NCBI GenBank assembly: GCA_024642215.1
Contig: JAHEBO010000084.1
Span: 1 to 64,000, forward strand
Source of the DNA: Limnohabitans sp.
GTDB lineage: Bacteria > Pseudomonadota > Gammaproteobacteria > Burkholderiales > Burkholderiaceae_C
Direction of reading: 5' to 3'
DNA length: 64,000 nucleotides
Positions 1 through 10,883 of this stretch are shown here, piece by piece. The notes under the pieces were generated by a model. It had not been told where the DNA came from. It made no database searches and saw nothing but the letters and a program-made list of their open reading frames with translations. The translations under genes and the position numbers were made by a program. Positions within the stretch are counted from its first letter, which is position 1. Every line of letters starts with the position of its first letter.

Positions 1-1481
1 GCAAAGCGCGCATGCTGGACGAAAACGCCAATCAGGTCACCTTTGCCGATGTGGCGGGTTGCGACGAAGCCAAAGAAGAAGTGAAAGAGGTTGTGGACTT
101 CTTGAAAGATCCTCAACGCTTTCAAAAACTGGGTGGACGCATTCCGCGGGGTTTGCTGTTGGTCGGCCCTCCGGGTACCGGTAAAACATTGCTGGCCAAG
201 AGCATTGCAGGCGAAGCCAAAGTGCCATTCTTCAGCATCTCGGGTTCAGACTTCGTTGAAATGTTCGTGGGTGTAGGTGCAGCCCGTGTTCGCGACATGT
301 TCGAGAACGCCAAGAAAAATGCACCTTGCATTATCTTTGTGGACGAAATTGATGCCGTCGGTCGTCAGCGCGGCGCTGGCCTTGGCGGTGGCAATGACGA
401 ACGCGAACAAACCCTCAACCAAATGTTGGTTGAGATGGATGGCTTTGAAACCAACTTAGGTGTCATTGTGGTGGCCGCTACCAATCGCCCCGACATCTTG
501 GATGCTGCCTTGTTGCGCCCAGGCCGCTTTGACCGTCAGGTGTATGTCACTTTGCCAGACATTCGCGGTCGCGAGCAAATCTTGGCTGTGCACATGCGCA
601 AAATCCCAATCGGCCAAGACATGAACCCTGGTGTCATTGCACGTGGAACACCTGGCATGAGCGGTGCCGATTTGGCCAACCTTTGCAACGAAGCCGCCCT
701 CATGGCCGCTCGCCGCAACGCACGCGTTGTGGAGATGCAAGACTTCGAAAAAGCCAAAGACAAAATTCTGATGGGCCCTGAGCGCAAGAGCATGGTCATG
801 CCAGAAGAAGAGCGTCGCAACACGGCTTATCACGAGTCTGGGCACGCCCTCATTGGTAAGCTGTTGCCCAAGTGCGATCCTGTGCACAAGGTCACCATCA
901 TTCCTCGCGGCCGTGCCTTGGGTGTCACCATGAGCCTGCCCGAAAAAGACCGCTACAGCTACGACAGCGAATACATGCTGAACCAAATCAGCATGTTGTT
1001 TGGTGGCCGCATTGCCGAAGAAGTGTTCATGAAACAAATGACCACGGGTGCCAGCAACGATTTCGAACGCGCCACGCAAATTGCGCGCGACATGGTGATG
1101 CGTTACGGCATGACCACGGCCTTAGGTCCCATGGTCTACGCAGAAAACGAAGGCGAAGTGTTCTTGGGACGTTCTGTCACCAAAACCACCAACATGTCCG
1201 AGTCCACGATGCAAAAGGTCGACTCTGAAGTGCGCCGCATCATCGATGAGCAGTACAACTTGGCACGCCGCTTGATTGAAGAAAACAGCGACAAAATGCA
1301 TGCCATGGCCAAGGCCTTGCTGGAGTGGGAAACCATTGATGTGACGCAGCTCGACGACATCATGGCCGGCCGTGAACCCAAGGCCCCCAAAGATTGGACA
1401 CCTCGCATTCCGCCTTCGGGCAGTGACGATGCAGGGGGCACACCTGCTGTCAAAGCCGATCCAGAGCCCAATGCGGCCTGA
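1..1481 (+). CDS. ftsH: ATP-dependent zinc metalloprotease FtsH (5' partial)
   Basis: Membrane-anchored AAA+ protease that degrades misassembled membrane proteins and short-lived regulators. The reading frame is open to the window edge, so the N-terminal membrane segments lie outside; the visible part begins just before the AAA domain. Counting from the Met at base 12, Walker A GPPGTGKT is at about residues 52-59. It is followed by Walker B ([11 protein letters not shown]), the second region of homology ([20 protein letters not shown]) and the zinc site HESGH in the peptidase domain. The C-terminus is a low-complexity Pro/Ala/Asp tail, as is usual. A strong terminator follows directly. The order ftsH-folP-glmM is a classic proteobacterial arrangement. 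The Met at base 12 is an internal residue, not the start. Confidence 0.97.
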   Translation, partial: KARMLDENANQVTFADVAGCDEAKEEVKEVVDFLKDPQRFQKLGGRIPRGLLLVGPPGTGKTLLAKSIAGEAKVPFFSISGSDFVEMFVGVGAARVRDMFENAKKNAPCIIFVDEIDAVGRQRGAGLGGGNDEREQTLNQMLVEMDGFETNLGVIVVAATNRPDILDAALLRPGRFDRQVYVTLPDIRGREQILAVHMRKIPIGQDMNPGVIARGTPGMSGADLANLCNEAALMAARRNARVVEMQDFEKAKDKILMGPERKSMVMPEEERRNTAYHESGHALIGKLLPKCDPVHKVTIIPRGRALGVTMSLPEKDRYSYDSEYMLNQISMLFGGRIAEEVFMKQMTTGASNDFERATQIARDMVMRYGMTTALGPMVYAENEGEVFLGRSVTKTTNMSESTMQKVDSEVRRIIDEQYNLARRLIEENSDKMHAMAKALLEWETIDVTQLDDIMAGREPKAPKDWTPRIPPSGSDDAGGTPAVKADPEPNAA

Positions 1482-1497
1482 TCATATTTGATCTTCT

Positions 1498-1524
1498 ACG
1501 GGGCTTCGGCCCCGTTGTTATTTT
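1498..1524 (+). terminator. Rho-independent terminator after ftsH
   Basis: A perfect 7-bp stem (ACGGGGC/GCCCCGT) closes a TTCG tetraloop and is followed by a T-rich stretch. It lies 16 bases after the ftsH stop. folP starts immediately after it, so folP either depends on read-through or has a promoter I cannot see. Confidence 0.85.
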
Positions 1525-1526
1525 GA

Positions 1527-2393
1527 ATGAACCTTTCCTCCTACATGACTTCTTCAGTGTGGCAAACCACTCGGTTCAGCATCGACCTGACGCAACCCAA
1601 AGTCATGGCCATCGTCAACCTCACGCCCGATTCATTTTCTGATGGCGGACAGCTTCCCACGTTGAAGCGAGCCCTTGAGCATGCGCAAAAAGTTTTGGCG
1701 CAGGGGGCCGACATTTTGGACATTGGCGGCGAATCATCCAGACCTGGTGCCCAAGCTGTCAGCGTGCAAGAAGAGTTGGATCGAATACGCCCCTTTCTTC
1801 AAGAGGCCGTTCGTTGGCAGGTGCCGCTGTCTGTCGACACCGCCAAACCTGAAGTCATGAAAGCAGCGTTGGACTGGGGGGCAGACATCATCAACGACAT
1901 CTGGGCGCTGCGCCAACCTGGGGCACTTGATGTGCTTGCCCAGCACGCTTCATGCGGGATCTGTTTGATGCACATGCACCGTGAGCCCCAAACCATGTAC
2001 GAGCAACCGATGTTGGGTGATGCCATTGCGCCAGTGAAAGATTTTTTGTCACAGAGAATGCAGGCCTTGACGGGGGCAGGCATTTCCTTAAGCCGCATTG
2101 TCTTGGACCCAGGCATCGGCTTTGGCAAAACCATCGAGCAAAACCTCAGTTTATTGACGCGCCAAGCCGAGTTGTTGACCCTCCATCGCCCCCTGCTGGC
2201 GGGGTGGTCCCGCAAGGGTTCCTTAGGCAAACTGACCGCTGTGAATGGCGTGGTACCCGATGCGCAAAGCCGGGTAGGGGCCAGTGTGGCGGCCGCCCTG
2301 ATGTCAGTGCAAAACGGGGCGTCCCTTGTTCGAGTTCACGATGTTCAAGAGACTGTCCAGGCCTTGCGTTTTTGGCAGGCCGCAAAGCCCTAA
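1527..2393 (+). CDS. folP: Dihydropteroate synthase
   Basis: Condenses 6-hydroxymethyl-7,8-dihydropterin diphosphate with p-aminobenzoate to give dihydropteroate in folate synthesis; it is the sulfonamide target. The family signatures are clear: VMAIVNLTPDSFSDGG near residue 30, the DIGGESSRPGA loop, DPGIGFGKT, and GWSRKG near the C-terminal end. Length (288 aa) is close to the family's roughly 280. The ATG at 1527 sits straight after the terminator T-run and has no visible Shine-Dalgarno sequence; an in-frame ATG at 1545 is the alternative. glmM begins 48 bases downstream, so the two are probably co-transcribed. Confidence 0.95.
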   Translation: MNLSSYMTSSVWQTTRFSIDLTQPKVMAIVNLTPDSFSDGGQLPTLKRALEHAQKVLAQGADILDIGGESSRPGAQAVSVQEELDRIRPFLQEAVRWQVPLSVDTAKPEVMKAALDWGADIINDIWALRQPGALDVLAQHASCGICLMHMHREPQTMYEQPMLGDAIAPVKDFLSQRMQALTGAGISLSRIVLDPGIGFGKTIEQNLSLLTRQAELLTLHRPLLAGWSRKGSLGKLTAVNGVVPDAQSRVGASVAAALMSVQNGASLVRVHDVQETVQALRFWQAAKP

Positions 2394-2441
2394 AATGACC
2401 TACAAATGGGGTCACTTTGCAGGCCCCCAAAGAACACCTAC

Positions 2442-3770
2442 ATGACAAGACATTATTTTGGTACTGATGGCATTCGAGGCACTGTTGGCCAGCCTCCAAT
2501 CACCCCAGACTTTGTCATGCGCCTCGCACATGCCGTAGGCCGCGTCTTGCGCCAAACCGAAAAACACCCTGTGGTGTTGATTGGCAAGGACACGCGTATT
2601 TCGGGTTACATGTTAGAAAGTGCGCTCGAATCTGGTTTCAACTCTGCTGGCGTGGATGTGGTCTTGTTGGGTCCAGTTCCAACGCCAGCTGTGGCATACC
2701 TTACACGTGCACAACGTGCGTCATTGGGAGTGGTGATCAGCGCCAGTCACAATCCTTACGAAGACAACGGCATCAAGTTCTTCAACGCCAAGGGTGCTAA
2801 GCTCAGCGATGAGTGGGAAACCTCTGTGGAAGCCTTGATCGATCAAGCACCGGTCTGGGTCTCCTCGGCAGAGTTGGGCAAGGCCAAGCGCTTGGACGAT
2901 GCTGCAGGTCGGTACATTGAATTTTGTAAAAGCACCTTCAGCAACGACTTTACCCTTAAGGGTATGAAGATCGTGGTGGATGCGGCCAATGGCGCCGCCT
3001 ACCAAATTGCGCCCAAGGTTTTTCATGAATTGGGCGCGGATGTCATTGCCATAGGGTGTTCCCCAGATGGTTTGAACATCAACAAAGGGGTCGGGGCCAC
3101 GCACCCAGAAGCCTTGGTGGAGGCCGTGAAGTTGCACGGTGCCGATTACGGCATTGCGCTAGATGGTGATGCCGACCGACTTCAAGTGGTCGACAACACG
3201 GGGCGCTTGTACAATGGCGATGAATTGCTCTACTTGATGGTCAGTGATCGACTTGCCCGTGATGAAGTTGTGGCGGGTGTGGTGGGTACCCTCATGACCA
3301 ACATGGCCGTTGAAGTGGCACTCAAGCAAAAAGGCATTGCATTCATTCGCAGCAAAGTCGGTGACCGTTATGTGTTGGAAGCATTGCAAGAGAAGTCTTG
3401 GCTTCTTGGCGGTGAGGGCTCCGGTCATTTGTTGGCACTTGACAAGCACACCACCGGCGATGGTTTGATCAGTGCGTTGCAAGTGTTGCAAGCCTGTGTT
3501 GCCACCGGTCAAACCATGGCGCAATTGTTAGCCGATGTGACACTTTTCCCTCAAGTGTTGATCAATGTTCGCATCGCCAAAGACCACAATTGGAAGGACA
3601 GCCCTCATTTGGCCTCGGCGTTGAAAGAAGTCGAAACCACGCTGGCTGACAACGGACGTGTCCTCATTCGTGCAAGCGGTACAGAGCCTTTGGTACGGGT
3701 GATGGTTGAAGCCAAAGATCCCGTCATGGCCCAGCGTTGTGCTGAAAAATTGGCCGCCACCCTGCGTTAA
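2442..3770 (+). CDS. glmM: Phosphoglucosamine mutase
   Basis: Interconverts glucosamine-6-phosphate and glucosamine-1-phosphate on the way to UDP-GlcNAc for peptidoglycan and LPS. The protein starts [13 protein letters not shown], the canonical N-terminus of the family; an upstream in-frame ATG at 2406 would add 12 residues with no family similarity, so 2442 is chosen. The phosphoserine loop is [12 protein letters not shown] (about residue 100), the metal loop is DGDADR (about 240) and the C-terminal phosphate-binding loop is [12 protein letters not shown]. The predicted 442 residues match the usual length. Its last 4 bases overlap the convergent ppsR gene. Confidence 0.97.
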   Translation: MTRHYFGTDGIRGTVGQPPITPDFVMRLAHAVGRVLRQTEKHPVVLIGKDTRISGYMLESALESGFNSAGVDVVLLGPVPTPAVAYLTRAQRASLGVVISASHNPYEDNGIKFFNAKGAKLSDEWETSVEALIDQAPVWVSSAELGKAKRLDDAAGRYIEFCKSTFSNDFTLKGMKIVVDAANGAAYQIAPKVFHELGADVIAIGCSPDGLNINKGVGATHPEALVEAVKLHGADYGIALDGDADRLQVVDNTGRLYNGDELLYLMVSDRLARDEVVAGVVGTLMTNMAVEVALKQKGIAFIRSKVGDRYVLEALQEKSWLLGGEGSGHLLALDKHTTGDGLISALQVLQACVATGQTMAQLLADVTLFPQVLINVRIAKDHNWKDSPHLASALKEVETTLADNGRVLIRASGTEPLVRVMVEAKDPVMAQRCAEKLAATLR

Positions 3771-4588
3771 TAAATTAAGCGCTCTGGCTTGATTTCCTGC
3801 AGGATGGTGGTGGCAATTTCCTCAATCGATTTGGTGGTGGTTGAAAGCCATCGAATGCCTGATCGGCGCATCATGGATTCAGCATCCGCCACCTCCTGAC
3901 GGCAGTTTTCTAAGCTGGCGTATTTGGAATTGGGTCTTCTTTCGCTTCGAATTTCAGACAATCGTTCTGGATGAATGGTCAATCCAAAGATTTTTTTGCG
4001 ATGCGACACCAAGGCGGGCGGTAATTGCTTGCGGTCAAAATCCTCAGGAATGAGGGGGTAGTTGGCTGCTTTGAGGCCGTGCTGCATGGCCAGGTAGAGG
4101 CTGGTGGGGGTTTTGCCACTGCGGCTCACGCCGACCAAAATAACCTCCGCAGACTCTAAATCTCGGCTGGTTTGGCCGTCATCATGGGCTAAAGCAAAAT
4201 TGATCGCTTCAATGCGGTCGTGGTATTCCTTGCTTTTGCTGACGTCTGAGAAGCGCCCCACGCGATGATGTGATTTCAAGCCCAATTCTTCTTCTAGCGG
4301 GTTGACAAAGGTGCCAAACATGTCCAAAAGCATGCCTTTGCAGCCCGCTCGGATCACGTCCAGCACCTCCATGTTCACCAAAGTGGTGAACACAATGGGT
4401 TTGATGTTCTCAATTTCAGCCGTGTGGTTGATTTGGCGCACGGCTTGGTGCGCCTTATCTACGCTGTCAACAAATGGCAGCCTGACATGCCTTGTTTTCA
4501 TCTCAAACTGGGCCAAGATGGCATTGCCAAAGGTTTCGGCCGTGATTCCAGTGCCGTCGGAGATGAAAAATACGGTTCTATGGGGCAT
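3767..4588 (-). CDS. ppsR: PEP synthase regulatory protein (bifunctional kinase/pyrophosphorylase)
   Basis: DUF299-family enzyme that inactivates PEP synthase by ADP-dependent threonine phosphorylation and reactivates it by Pi-dependent dephosphorylation. The N-terminus [19 protein letters not shown] is the family signature, and [15 protein letters not shown] is the P-loop-like motif near residue 150. A TTG-type extension of 32 residues upstream has no family similarity, so the ATG at 4588 is used (273 aa, normal length). It is divergently transcribed from its target gene ppsA, the usual pairing, and converges on glmM with a 4-bp overlap. Confidence 0.95.
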   Translation of the reverse strand: MPHRTVFFISDGTGITAETFGNAILAQFEMKTRHVRLPFVDSVDKAHQAVRQINHTAEIENIKPIVFTTLVNMEVLDVIRAGCKGMLLDMFGTFVNPLEEELGLKSHHRVGRFSDVSKSKEYHDRIEAINFALAHDDGQTSRDLESAEVILVGVSRSGKTPTSLYLAMQHGLKAANYPLIPEDFDRKQLPPALVSHRKKIFGLTIHPERLSEIRSERRPNSKYASLENCRQEVADAESMMRRSGIRWLSTTTKSIEEIATTILQEIKPERLIY

Positions 4589-4742
4589 TGTTGAAATTCT
4601 AAGGTTGGAGGAGGGGCGTTGCGTCCTAAAATCAAGGTCATTATCTCTCGCCTGCTGGCGCGTAAGAATCAAATCTAACAACAACCAAGATTCTGCGAGT
4701 TAGCTCAGGTTGCATTGCCGATTTTTTAACTTTGGAGCTTTT

Positions 4743-7139
4743 ATGTCTAACCTTTTTGCAAAGGACGCGTTGGTCGTTCCCTTTGAACAACTTCGGATGA
4801 CTGACGTCGAGTCGGTGGGTGGGAAAAACGCCAGCCTAGGCGAGATGATTTCGCAATTGCCGGACGGTGTTCGTGTTCCCACAGGTTTTGCCACCACAGC
4901 CTTCGCATTTCGAGCATTTTTAAAGCACGATGCCTTGGTCGATCGCATCAACCAAAAATTGGATGCCCTGGATGTTGAAGATGTTCGTGCCTTGGCTCAG
5001 GTGGGCTCAGAAATCCGTGCCATGGTGGAAGCTCAACCTTTTCCTGCCGATTTGGATCAAGCCATTCGCGATCAATTTGCCGAATTGAGTGCTGGCAATC
5101 CACAAGCTTCTTTTGCGGTCCGATCATCTGCAACTGCAGAAGATTTGCCGGATGCTTCTTTTGCAGGTCAACAAGAAACCTTCCTCAATGTGGTTGGCAT
5201 TGAAGATGTCTTGCACAAAATGAAAGAAGTGTTTGCATCGCTCTACAACGACCGTGCCATCAGCTATCGCGTGCACAAAGGCTTTGCGCATGCCGAAGTG
5301 GCTTTGTCGGCAGGTGTGCAGCGCATGGTTCGCTCCGACTTGGGCGCCGCAGGTGTGATGTTCACCATCGACACCGAAACAGGTTTTGAAGATGTTGTCT
5401 TCATCACGTCCAGCTACGGCTTGGGCGAAACGGTGGTGCAGGGTGCCGTTAACCCCGACGAATTTTATGTTCACAAGCCCATGTTGGCCGCGGGCAAAAA
5501 TGCAGTCATTCGCCGCAACCTTGGCTCTAAATTGATTCAAATGGTTTTTTCAACGCCGGAAGAAAAAACCAGTTCGGGCAAATTGGTCAAAACGGTTGAC
5601 GTTGGTATGGAGCTGCGCAACCGGTATTCACTCAGCGATGCAGACATCACACAGTTGGCGCAATATGCCATGGTGATTGAAAAGCACTACGGTCGTCCGA
5701 TGGACATCGAGTGGGGTAAAGATGGCACAGATGGTTTGTTGTACATCTTGCAAGCACGTCCCGAAACCGTGAAGAGCCAATCAAAAGGCACCGCCGAATT
5801 GCGCTACAAGCTCAAAGGCAAGGGCACTGTCTTGGCCGAAGGCCGCGCCATTGGTCAAAAAATTGGCACTGGCCCTGTGCGTTTGGTTCACAGCATTGCA
5901 GAAATGGACCAAGTTCAGCCCGGCGATGTGCTCGTCACCGACATGACCGATCCCAACTGGGAGCCGGTGATGAAACGGGCCAGTGCCATTGTGACCAATC
6001 GCGGCGGCCGTACTTGCCACGCTGCCATCATTGCGCGCGAATTGGGTATTCCCGCTGTGGTCGGTTGCGGTCATGCCACCGAACAATTGAAAGATGGCAC
6101 CTTGGTCACGGTCAGCTGCGCTGAGGGCGATACAGGTCACATTTACGACGGTCTGTTGGAAATGGAAGTGACCGAAGTGACGCGTGGCACCATGCCTGAG
6201 ATCGCCACCAAGATCATGATGAACGTGGGCAATCCCCAGTTGGCATTTGACTTTGCCCAATTGCCCAACCAAGGTGTGGGTTTGGCGCGTTTGGAGTTCA
6301 TCATCAATAACAACATTGGTGTGCATCCCAAAGCCATTTTGGACTACCCCAACATTGATGCAGACTTGAAAAAGGCTGTTGAATCAGTGGCACGCGGCCA
6401 CGCATCGCCCAAAGCTTTTTACATCGACAAAGTCACTGAAGGCGTGGCCAGCATTGCTGCGGCTTTCTGGCCCAAGCCCGTCATTGTGCGTTTGTCAGAT
6501 TTCAAGAGCAATGAATATCGCAAACTCATTGGCGGTAGCCGTTACGAGCCTGAAGAGGAGAATCCGATGCTGGGCTTCCGCGGTGCCGCCCGTTACATCA
6601 GTGAGGATTTTGGTGAAGCTTTTGCGATGGAGTGTGAAGCCATCAAACGTGTCCGTGGCGACATGGGTTTAACCAATGTACAAGTGATGGTGCCTTTTGT
6701 TCGCACCTTGGGTCAAGCCGATCGCGTGACGCAATTGCTGGCCAAACACGGCCTTCAACGCGGCCAAGATGAACTCAAAGTCATCATGATGTGCGAGGTT
6801 CCAAGCAATGCCATCTTGGCTGAGCAGTTTCTGGAGTTCTTTGATGGATTCTCCATTGGCTCCAATGACTTGACACAACTTACTTTGGGTCTCGATCGTG
6901 ATTCCGGTTTGGAATTGCTGGCCGTTGATTTTGACGAGCGCGATCCTGCAGTTCAAACCTTGATTGCCCAAGCCATCAAAGCTTGCTTGAGTCAAGGAAA
7001 ATACGTTGGCATTTGCGGCCAAGGCCCCAGTGATCACCCAGACTTTGCCAAGTGGTTGATGGCACAAGGTATCAGTTCAATTTCATTGAACCCCGATACC
7101 GTGGTTGAGACCTGGACGCAACTCGGAAAAGCCGATTGA
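4743..7139 (+). CDS. ppsA: Phosphoenolpyruvate synthase
   Basis: Converts pyruvate + ATP + H2O to PEP + AMP + Pi for gluconeogenesis. Domain order is standard: N-terminal ATP-grasp pyruvate-binding domain ([11 protein letters not shown] near residue 20), a central swivelling phosphohistidine domain ([19 protein letters not shown], about residues 420-438), and a C-terminal PEP/pyruvate TIM barrel with [15 protein letters not shown] and CGQGPSD. The length of 798 aa is typical. The ATG at 4743 was chosen over an upstream ATG at 4710, which adds 11 unrelated residues. The stop codon overlaps the TTG start of the symporter by 4 bases, suggesting translational coupling. Confidence 0.96.
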   Translation: MSNLFAKDALVVPFEQLRMTDVESVGGKNASLGEMISQLPDGVRVPTGFATTAFAFRAFLKHDALVDRINQKLDALDVEDVRALAQVGSEIRAMVEAQPFPADLDQAIRDQFAELSAGNPQASFAVRSSATAEDLPDASFAGQQETFLNVVGIEDVLHKMKEVFASLYNDRAISYRVHKGFAHAEVALSAGVQRMVRSDLGAAGVMFTIDTETGFEDVVFITSSYGLGETVVQGAVNPDEFYVHKPMLAAGKNAVIRRNLGSKLIQMVFSTPEEKTSSGKLVKTVDVGMELRNRYSLSDADITQLAQYAMVIEKHYGRPMDIEWGKDGTDGLLYILQARPETVKSQSKGTAELRYKLKGKGTVLAEGRAIGQKIGTGPVRLVHSIAEMDQVQPGDVLVTDMTDPNWEPVMKRASAIVTNRGGRTCHAAIIARELGIPAVVGCGHATEQLKDGTLVTVSCAEGDTGHIYDGLLEMEVTEVTRGTMPEIATKIMMNVGNPQLAFDFAQLPNQGVGLARLEFIINNNIGVHPKAILDYPNIDADLKKAVESVARGHASPKAFYIDKVTEGVASIAAAFWPKPVIVRLSDFKSNEYRKLIGGSRYEPEEENPMLGFRGAARYISEDFGEAFAMECEAIKRVRGDMGLTNVQVMVPFVRTLGQADRVTQLLAKHGLQRGQDELKVIMMCEVPSNAILAEQFLEFFDGFSIGSNDLTQLTLGLDRDSGLELLAVDFDERDPAVQTLIAQAIKACLSQGKYVGICGQGPSDHPDFAKWLMAQGISSISLNPDTVVETWTQLGKAD

Positions 7140-9253
7140 GTTCACCCACGCCATTCCAGCAAAAATACGCCACTTACAAGTGGCGCTTGCACCGCAATGT
7201 CCTTGTCTTCGTGGTGTTGCTTTTGAGTTTGATTGGCGTGATGGGTTGGGCTGAGCAGGAGGGCCTTTCAAGAAATTTGATTGGCCCCATTTTTTTGTTT
7301 TCAACGGTCATGCTGTATGCGCTGATTGGCGTAGCAGGGCGCACCACCAACGCAGAAGAATATTACGTCGCAGGGCGTCGCATTCCTGCGTTCTACAACG
7401 GCATGGCCACTGCTGCAGATTGGATGAGTGCGGCATCCTTCATCAGCCTTGCAGGTGCTTTGTATTTACAGGGATTCTCTGGTGGCGGTGGCCAAGCTGG
7501 TGGATTGGCTTACGTGATGGGCTGGACCGGTGGATTTTGCTTGGTGGCTTTGCTCATTGCGCCGCATTTGCGTGCCATGAATTTGTACACCTTGCCTGAT
7601 TTTTTCAGTCAGCGTTATGGCGGCAGATGGCCGAGGCTTTTGGCTGCATGGGCGGCAATCTTGTGTTCCTTCACGTATGTGGTGGCGCAAATCTACGGCA
7701 TCGGATTAATTGCATCACGCCTCACAGGCGTTCAGTTTGAAATCGGTATCTTGCTAGGCTTGGGCGGCGTCTTGCTGTGCTCATTTCTTGGCGGCATGCG
7801 CGCAATCACATGGACCCAGGTGGCGCAGTACATCATTTTGTTGTTGGCCTTTTTAATTCCAGTGACGTGGTTGGCTTACAAGCAATTGGGTACGCCTTGG
7901 GCACCTCTTGCATACGCTTCTCAACTTTCCAAAATTACAGAACTAGAGCAGCGTTTAATTTCTGATCCCGCAGAATTGGCGGTTCGTCAAGAATTTAAAT
8001 TACGTGCCGAAACTTACAAAGCCCGCTTGGCCAATGTGGACCAGGCATTGCAACAGGAGCGTCTGACACTTGAACAGAGAGTGCGCGATTTGAAGTTGCA
8101 AAACGCAGACTTTTCCTTGGTTGCGCAGGCGCGCAGAGAACTGTTGGCGCTACCCAAAAATGCACAATCAGCCAAAGAAATTTGGCAACGTGCCATGACT
8201 GAAAACGAAGAGCGAGCCAAGCCTCTAGGTGGCATGCCTTTGCACGGAACGCCTTTCCAAGGCGACCCGAATGGTTCTCCGCAAGCGCAAGATGCCTTCA
8301 ACCAGTCGCGCCTCAATTTTGTAGCGCTTATTTTTTGTTTGATGGCCGGTACAGCCGGGTTGCCCCATTTGCTCACGCGTTACTACACCGTGCCCAATGA
8401 GGCAGAGGCAAGGCTCTCCGTGGCTTGGTCACTTTTTTTCATCGCCATCTTGTATTTGAGTGCCCCTGCACTGGCCGTGCTCGTCAAATTTGAGGTCATG
8501 AACAATTTGGTGGGCAGTCATTTCTCCGAGCTTCCCCATTGGTTGGCCCAATGGTCCCGTGTGGATACGTCACTGGTCGAAGTGACCGATGTCAATTTGG
8601 ATGGTATTTTGCAATTTGGTGAACTCAAATTGGGCGCAGACATGGTGATGTTGGCCAGCCCCGAGTTGGCTGGCTTGCCCTATGTCATTTCTGGTCTTGT
8701 GGCAGCCGGTGGATTTGCTGCAGCGCTTTCTACCGCAGACGGCCTGTTGCTCACCATCAGCAATGCCTTTGTTCACGACATGCGGCTGGGCACCAAAAAT
8801 GGCGTAGAAACAGCCGAAGGCAGGGTCATCTTGTCTAAGTTTGCGCTGTTGGCTGTGGCCATGTGCGCGGCTTTTGTTGCCGCTTGGAAACCTGCTGAAA
8901 TTTTGGCCTTGGTTTCAGCTTCGTTCTCACTGGCTGCCTCGGCCTTCTTTCCTGGCATGGTCATGGGCATTTTTTGGAAACGTACAAGCCGTCAGGCCGT
9001 CGTTTTAGGGATGTTGCTGGGATTGGGCGTCACCATTTCATACATCGTATGGAATGCACCGGCCGTCCGATCGGGCTTGGGCTTAGAGCCTCTTGGCGGA
9101 CTGATTGGCGGCATACAGCCCATTTCTGCAGGTGTTTTAGGGGTGCCGGTCGGATTTTTGACCATTTGGCTGGCCAGTTGGGTCTGGCCACAGCTTGAAT
9201 CGACAGACGGCACCTCTGCCTCTCACACCGAAAACCCCTTTCCAGGCCTCTAA
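7136..9253 (+). CDS. Sodium:solute symporter, VC_2705-like large subfamily
   Basis: Polytopic inner-membrane protein of the SSS family (acetate permease-like). The start is TTG within a TTGA overlap with the ppsA stop; no ATG occurs before the second membrane region. The core signature ([30 protein letters not shown]) lies at about residues 80-110. After TM helices there is a long hydrophilic, coiled-coil-like insert at about residues 268-390 (many Leu/Ala/Glu/Arg heptads). A stretch at residues 485-496, [12 protein letters not shown], fits the canonical EF-hand calcium loop. Coupling to PEP synthase suggests uptake of a carboxylate such as acetate, pyruvate or lactate; this is inference, and the substrate cannot be read from sequence. 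Confidence 0.85.
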   Translation: MSSPTPFQQKYATYKWRLHRNVLVFVVLLLSLIGVMGWAEQEGLSRNLIGPIFLFSTVMLYALIGVAGRTTNAEEYYVAGRRIPAFYNGMATAADWMSAASFISLAGALYLQGFSGGGGQAGGLAYVMGWTGGFCLVALLIAPHLRAMNLYTLPDFFSQRYGGRWPRLLAAWAAILCSFTYVVAQIYGIGLIASRLTGVQFEIGILLGLGGVLLCSFLGGMRAITWTQVAQYIILLLAFLIPVTWLAYKQLGTPWAPLAYASQLSKITELEQRLISDPAELAVRQEFKLRAETYKARLANVDQALQQERLTLEQRVRDLKLQNADFSLVAQARRELLALPKNAQSAKEIWQRAMTENEERAKPLGGMPLHGTPFQGDPNGSPQAQDAFNQSRLNFVALIFCLMAGTAGLPHLLTRYYTVPNEAEARLSVAWSLFFIAILYLSAPALAVLVKFEVMNNLVGSHFSELPHWLAQWSRVDTSLVEVTDVNLDGILQFGELKLGADMVMLASPELAGLPYVISGLVAAGGFAAALSTADGLLLTISNAFVHDMRLGTKNGVETAEGRVILSKFALLAVAMCAAFVAAWKPAEILALVSASFSLAASAFFPGMVMGIFWKRTSRQAVVLGMLLGLGVTISYIVWNAPAVRSGLGLEPLGGLIGGIQPISAGVLGVPVGFLTIWLASWVWPQLESTDGTSASHTENPFPGL

Positions 9254-9268
9254 TTCCTGGGCTATAAT
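9239..9268 (+). promoter_or_regulatory. Probable sigma-70 promoter for rpsF operon
   Basis: A perfect TATAAT at 9263-9268 lies 70 bases before the rpsF ATG. A partial -35 match (TTTCCA, 9239-9244) sits 18 bases upstream, within the 3' end of the symporter gene. A GC-rich segment follows before the start. Confidence 0.55.
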
Positions 9269-9338
9269 CGCGGGCTAGCCTTGCTGCACCCCGTCCGACG
9301 CTGGGGGCAGTTTTTTTAAAAATCCAAAAGGAGTTTCA

Positions 9339-9704
9339 ATGCGTCATTACGAAATCATTTTGCTGATTCACCCGGATCAGAGCGAACAAGTTCCAGCCAT
9401 GCTGGAGCGTTACAAAGGCATGATCGTTGCCGGCGGTGGCAAGATTCACCGTGTCGAAGACTGGGGTCGCCGCCAGTTGGCATACCAAATTAACAAGTTG
9501 GGCAAAGCCCATTACTTGTGTGTGAACATTGAAGCTGATCAGGCTGTGATGGCCGAACTCGAACACGCCTTCAAGTTCAACGATGCTGTTTTGCGTCACA
9601 TGACTGTTCTGAAGAAGAAAGCCGACACTGGCCCATCTTCCATGATGAAACAAGTCGAGCGCGAAGAAGCTCGTAAAGCCCAACAAGCCGAATTTGCAGG
9701 CTAA
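9339..9704 (+). CDS. rpsF: 30S ribosomal protein S6
   Basis: Small-subunit protein that binds the 16S central domain together with S18. The N-terminus [18 protein letters not shown] is the family signature and [19 protein letters not shown] is the conserved central strand/loop. Length is 121 aa with a charged C-terminal tail. It has a good Shine-Dalgarno sequence (AAGGAG) upstream. First gene of rpsF-priB-rpsR-rplI. Confidence 0.98.
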   Translation: MRHYEIILLIHPDQSEQVPAMLERYKGMIVAGGGKIHRVEDWGRRQLAYQINKLGKAHYLCVNIEADQAVMAELEHAFKFNDAVLRHMTVLKKKADTGPSSMMKQVEREEARKAQQAEFAG

Positions 9705-9722
9705 TTACATTTGTTCACGGGA

Positions 9723-10019
9723 GTGACGGAACAAAACCACGTTGAATTAACCGCTGGTATCGCAGAGCAAAAAGCAATTCGATACACACCGGCTGGATTG
9801 CCAGTCATTGACTTGGTCCTAGAGCACAGTTCTAGTATTCAAGAAGCGGGAGTTCTGAGGCAGGTCAACGCAACAGTGAAAGCTGTCGCCATCGGATCTG
9901 TTGCAGAGCGAATTCAAACGCAGCCGGTTGGCAGTGTTTGGAGATTCAGAGGTTTTTTGGCCACGCCCAAAAACGGAAAAAATGTAATTCTGCACATTCA
10001 AGAATTCAAGACACTTTAA
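9723..10019 (+). CDS. priB: Primosomal replication protein N (PriB)
   Basis: Single OB-fold protein, related to SSB, that helps PriA restart stalled forks. The segment RYTPAGLPVIDLVLEH is characteristic, and the gene sits in its invariant place between rpsF and rpsR. The start is uncertain: there is no ATG. GTG at 9723 (98 aa) gives MTEQNHVELTAGIAEQ, matching family lengths of about 100. TTG at 9711 adds four residues and cannot be excluded. Confidence 0.9.
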   Translation: MTEQNHVELTAGIAEQKAIRYTPAGLPVIDLVLEHSSSIQEAGVLRQVNATVKAVAIGSVAERIQTQPVGSVWRFRGFLATPKNGKNVILHIQEFKTL

Positions 10020-10034
10020 TTTTCAGGAGGCCCC

Positions 10035-10316
10035 ATGGCCACTTTCAAAAAATTTAACAAAGACAAGCGCCCTAAGCGCAACACCCAGTCATTGCTGTTC
10101 AAGCGCAAGCGTTTCTGCCGCTTCACAGTGACAGGCGTGGAAGAGATTGATTACAAAGACGTCGACACATTGCGCGACTTCATTGCCGAAAACGGCAAAA
10201 TCATTCCCGCACGTTTGACAGGCACACGCGCTATTTATCAGCGCCAATTGAACACTGCCATCAAGCGCGCTCGCTTCTTGGCCATGTTGCCTTACAGCGA
10301 CCAGCACAAAGTTTAA
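10035..10316 (+). CDS. rpsR: 30S ribosomal protein S18
   Basis: Partner of S6 on the 16S rRNA platform. The core ([20 protein letters not shown] followed by [19 protein letters not shown]) is unmistakable. The 93 residues include a basic N-terminal extension typical of betaproteobacteria. A strong Shine-Dalgarno sequence (CAGGAGG) precedes the ATG, 15 bases after the priB stop. Confidence 0.98.
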   Translation: MATFKKFNKDKRPKRNTQSLLFKRKRFCRFTVTGVEEIDYKDVDTLRDFIAENGKIIPARLTGTRAIYQRQLNTAIKRARFLAMLPYSDQHKV

Positions 10317-10327
10317 GGAGAACAACC

Positions 10328-10780
10328 ATGCAAATTATTCTGCTCGATAAGGTTGTGAACCTTGGCAATTTGGGTGAAATCGTTAAAGTTAAAGACGGTT
10401 ACGCTCGCAACTTCTTGATCCCCAGCGGCCGTGCACGTCGCGCCACAGAAGCCAACAAAGCTGAGTTCGAAGCACGCCGTGCCGAACTCGAAAAAGCTGC
10501 TGCGGCCAAATTGGTTGAAGCACAAGCTCAAGGCGAAAAATTGGCTGGCGCAGTGGTCAAGATCACTCAGAAAGCTGGCGTTGATGGCCGTTTGTTCGGT
10601 TCCGTCACCAACCACGACATCGCTGAAGAGTTGAACAAAGCCGGTTACGGTTTGGCCAAAGCTCAAATCCGCATGCCAAATGGTCCTATCAAGACTGTTA
10701 GCGAATCTTCCGTGTCTGTTGCTTTGCATACAGATGTGGTCGTTGAAGTGACTGTTTCCGTCTACGGCGAAACAGCCTAA
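10328..10780 (+). CDS. rplI: 50S ribosomal protein L9
   Basis: Large-subunit protein with two domains joined by a long helix. The N-terminal signature [19 protein letters not shown] and [14 protein letters not shown] motif ([12 protein letters not shown]) are present, followed by an Ala/Glu/Lys-rich connecting helix (residues about 40-75) and a C-terminal domain. The 150 aa match the family. It closes the operon and is followed by a terminator. Confidence 0.98.
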   Translation: MQIILLDKVVNLGNLGEIVKVKDGYARNFLIPSGRARRATEANKAEFEARRAELEKAAAAKLVEAQAQGEKLAGAVVKITQKAGVDGRLFGSVTNHDIAEELNKAGYGLAKAQIRMPNGPIKTVSESSVSVALHTDVVVEVTVSVYGETA

Positions 10781-10795
10781 GCTTCTAGCACTTTT

Positions 10796-10832
10796 AAAAG
10801 CCGCCTGTCGCAAGACTGGCGGCTTTTTCTTT
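10796..10832 (+). terminator. Rho-independent terminator of rpsF-rplI operon
   Basis: GCCGCC (10800-10805) pairs with GGCGGC (10818-10823), extended by an A-run/T-run pairing, with a 12-base loop and a long T tract after the stem. Confidence 0.9.
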
Positions 10833-10850
10833 TTGAGTCATTATTTCAGT

Positions 10851-10859
10851 TTATTCACA
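10851..10859 (+). promoter_or_regulatory. DnaA-box match upstream of dnaB (box 1)
   Basis: TTATTCACA matches the DnaA consensus TTATNCACA at every defined position. It lies in the 120-base gap between the rplI terminator and dnaB, about 95 bases before the dnaB ATG. Binding is not proven. Confidence 0.5.
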
Positions 10860-10883
10860 AGACTTTCTGTACTTACCAACGAC

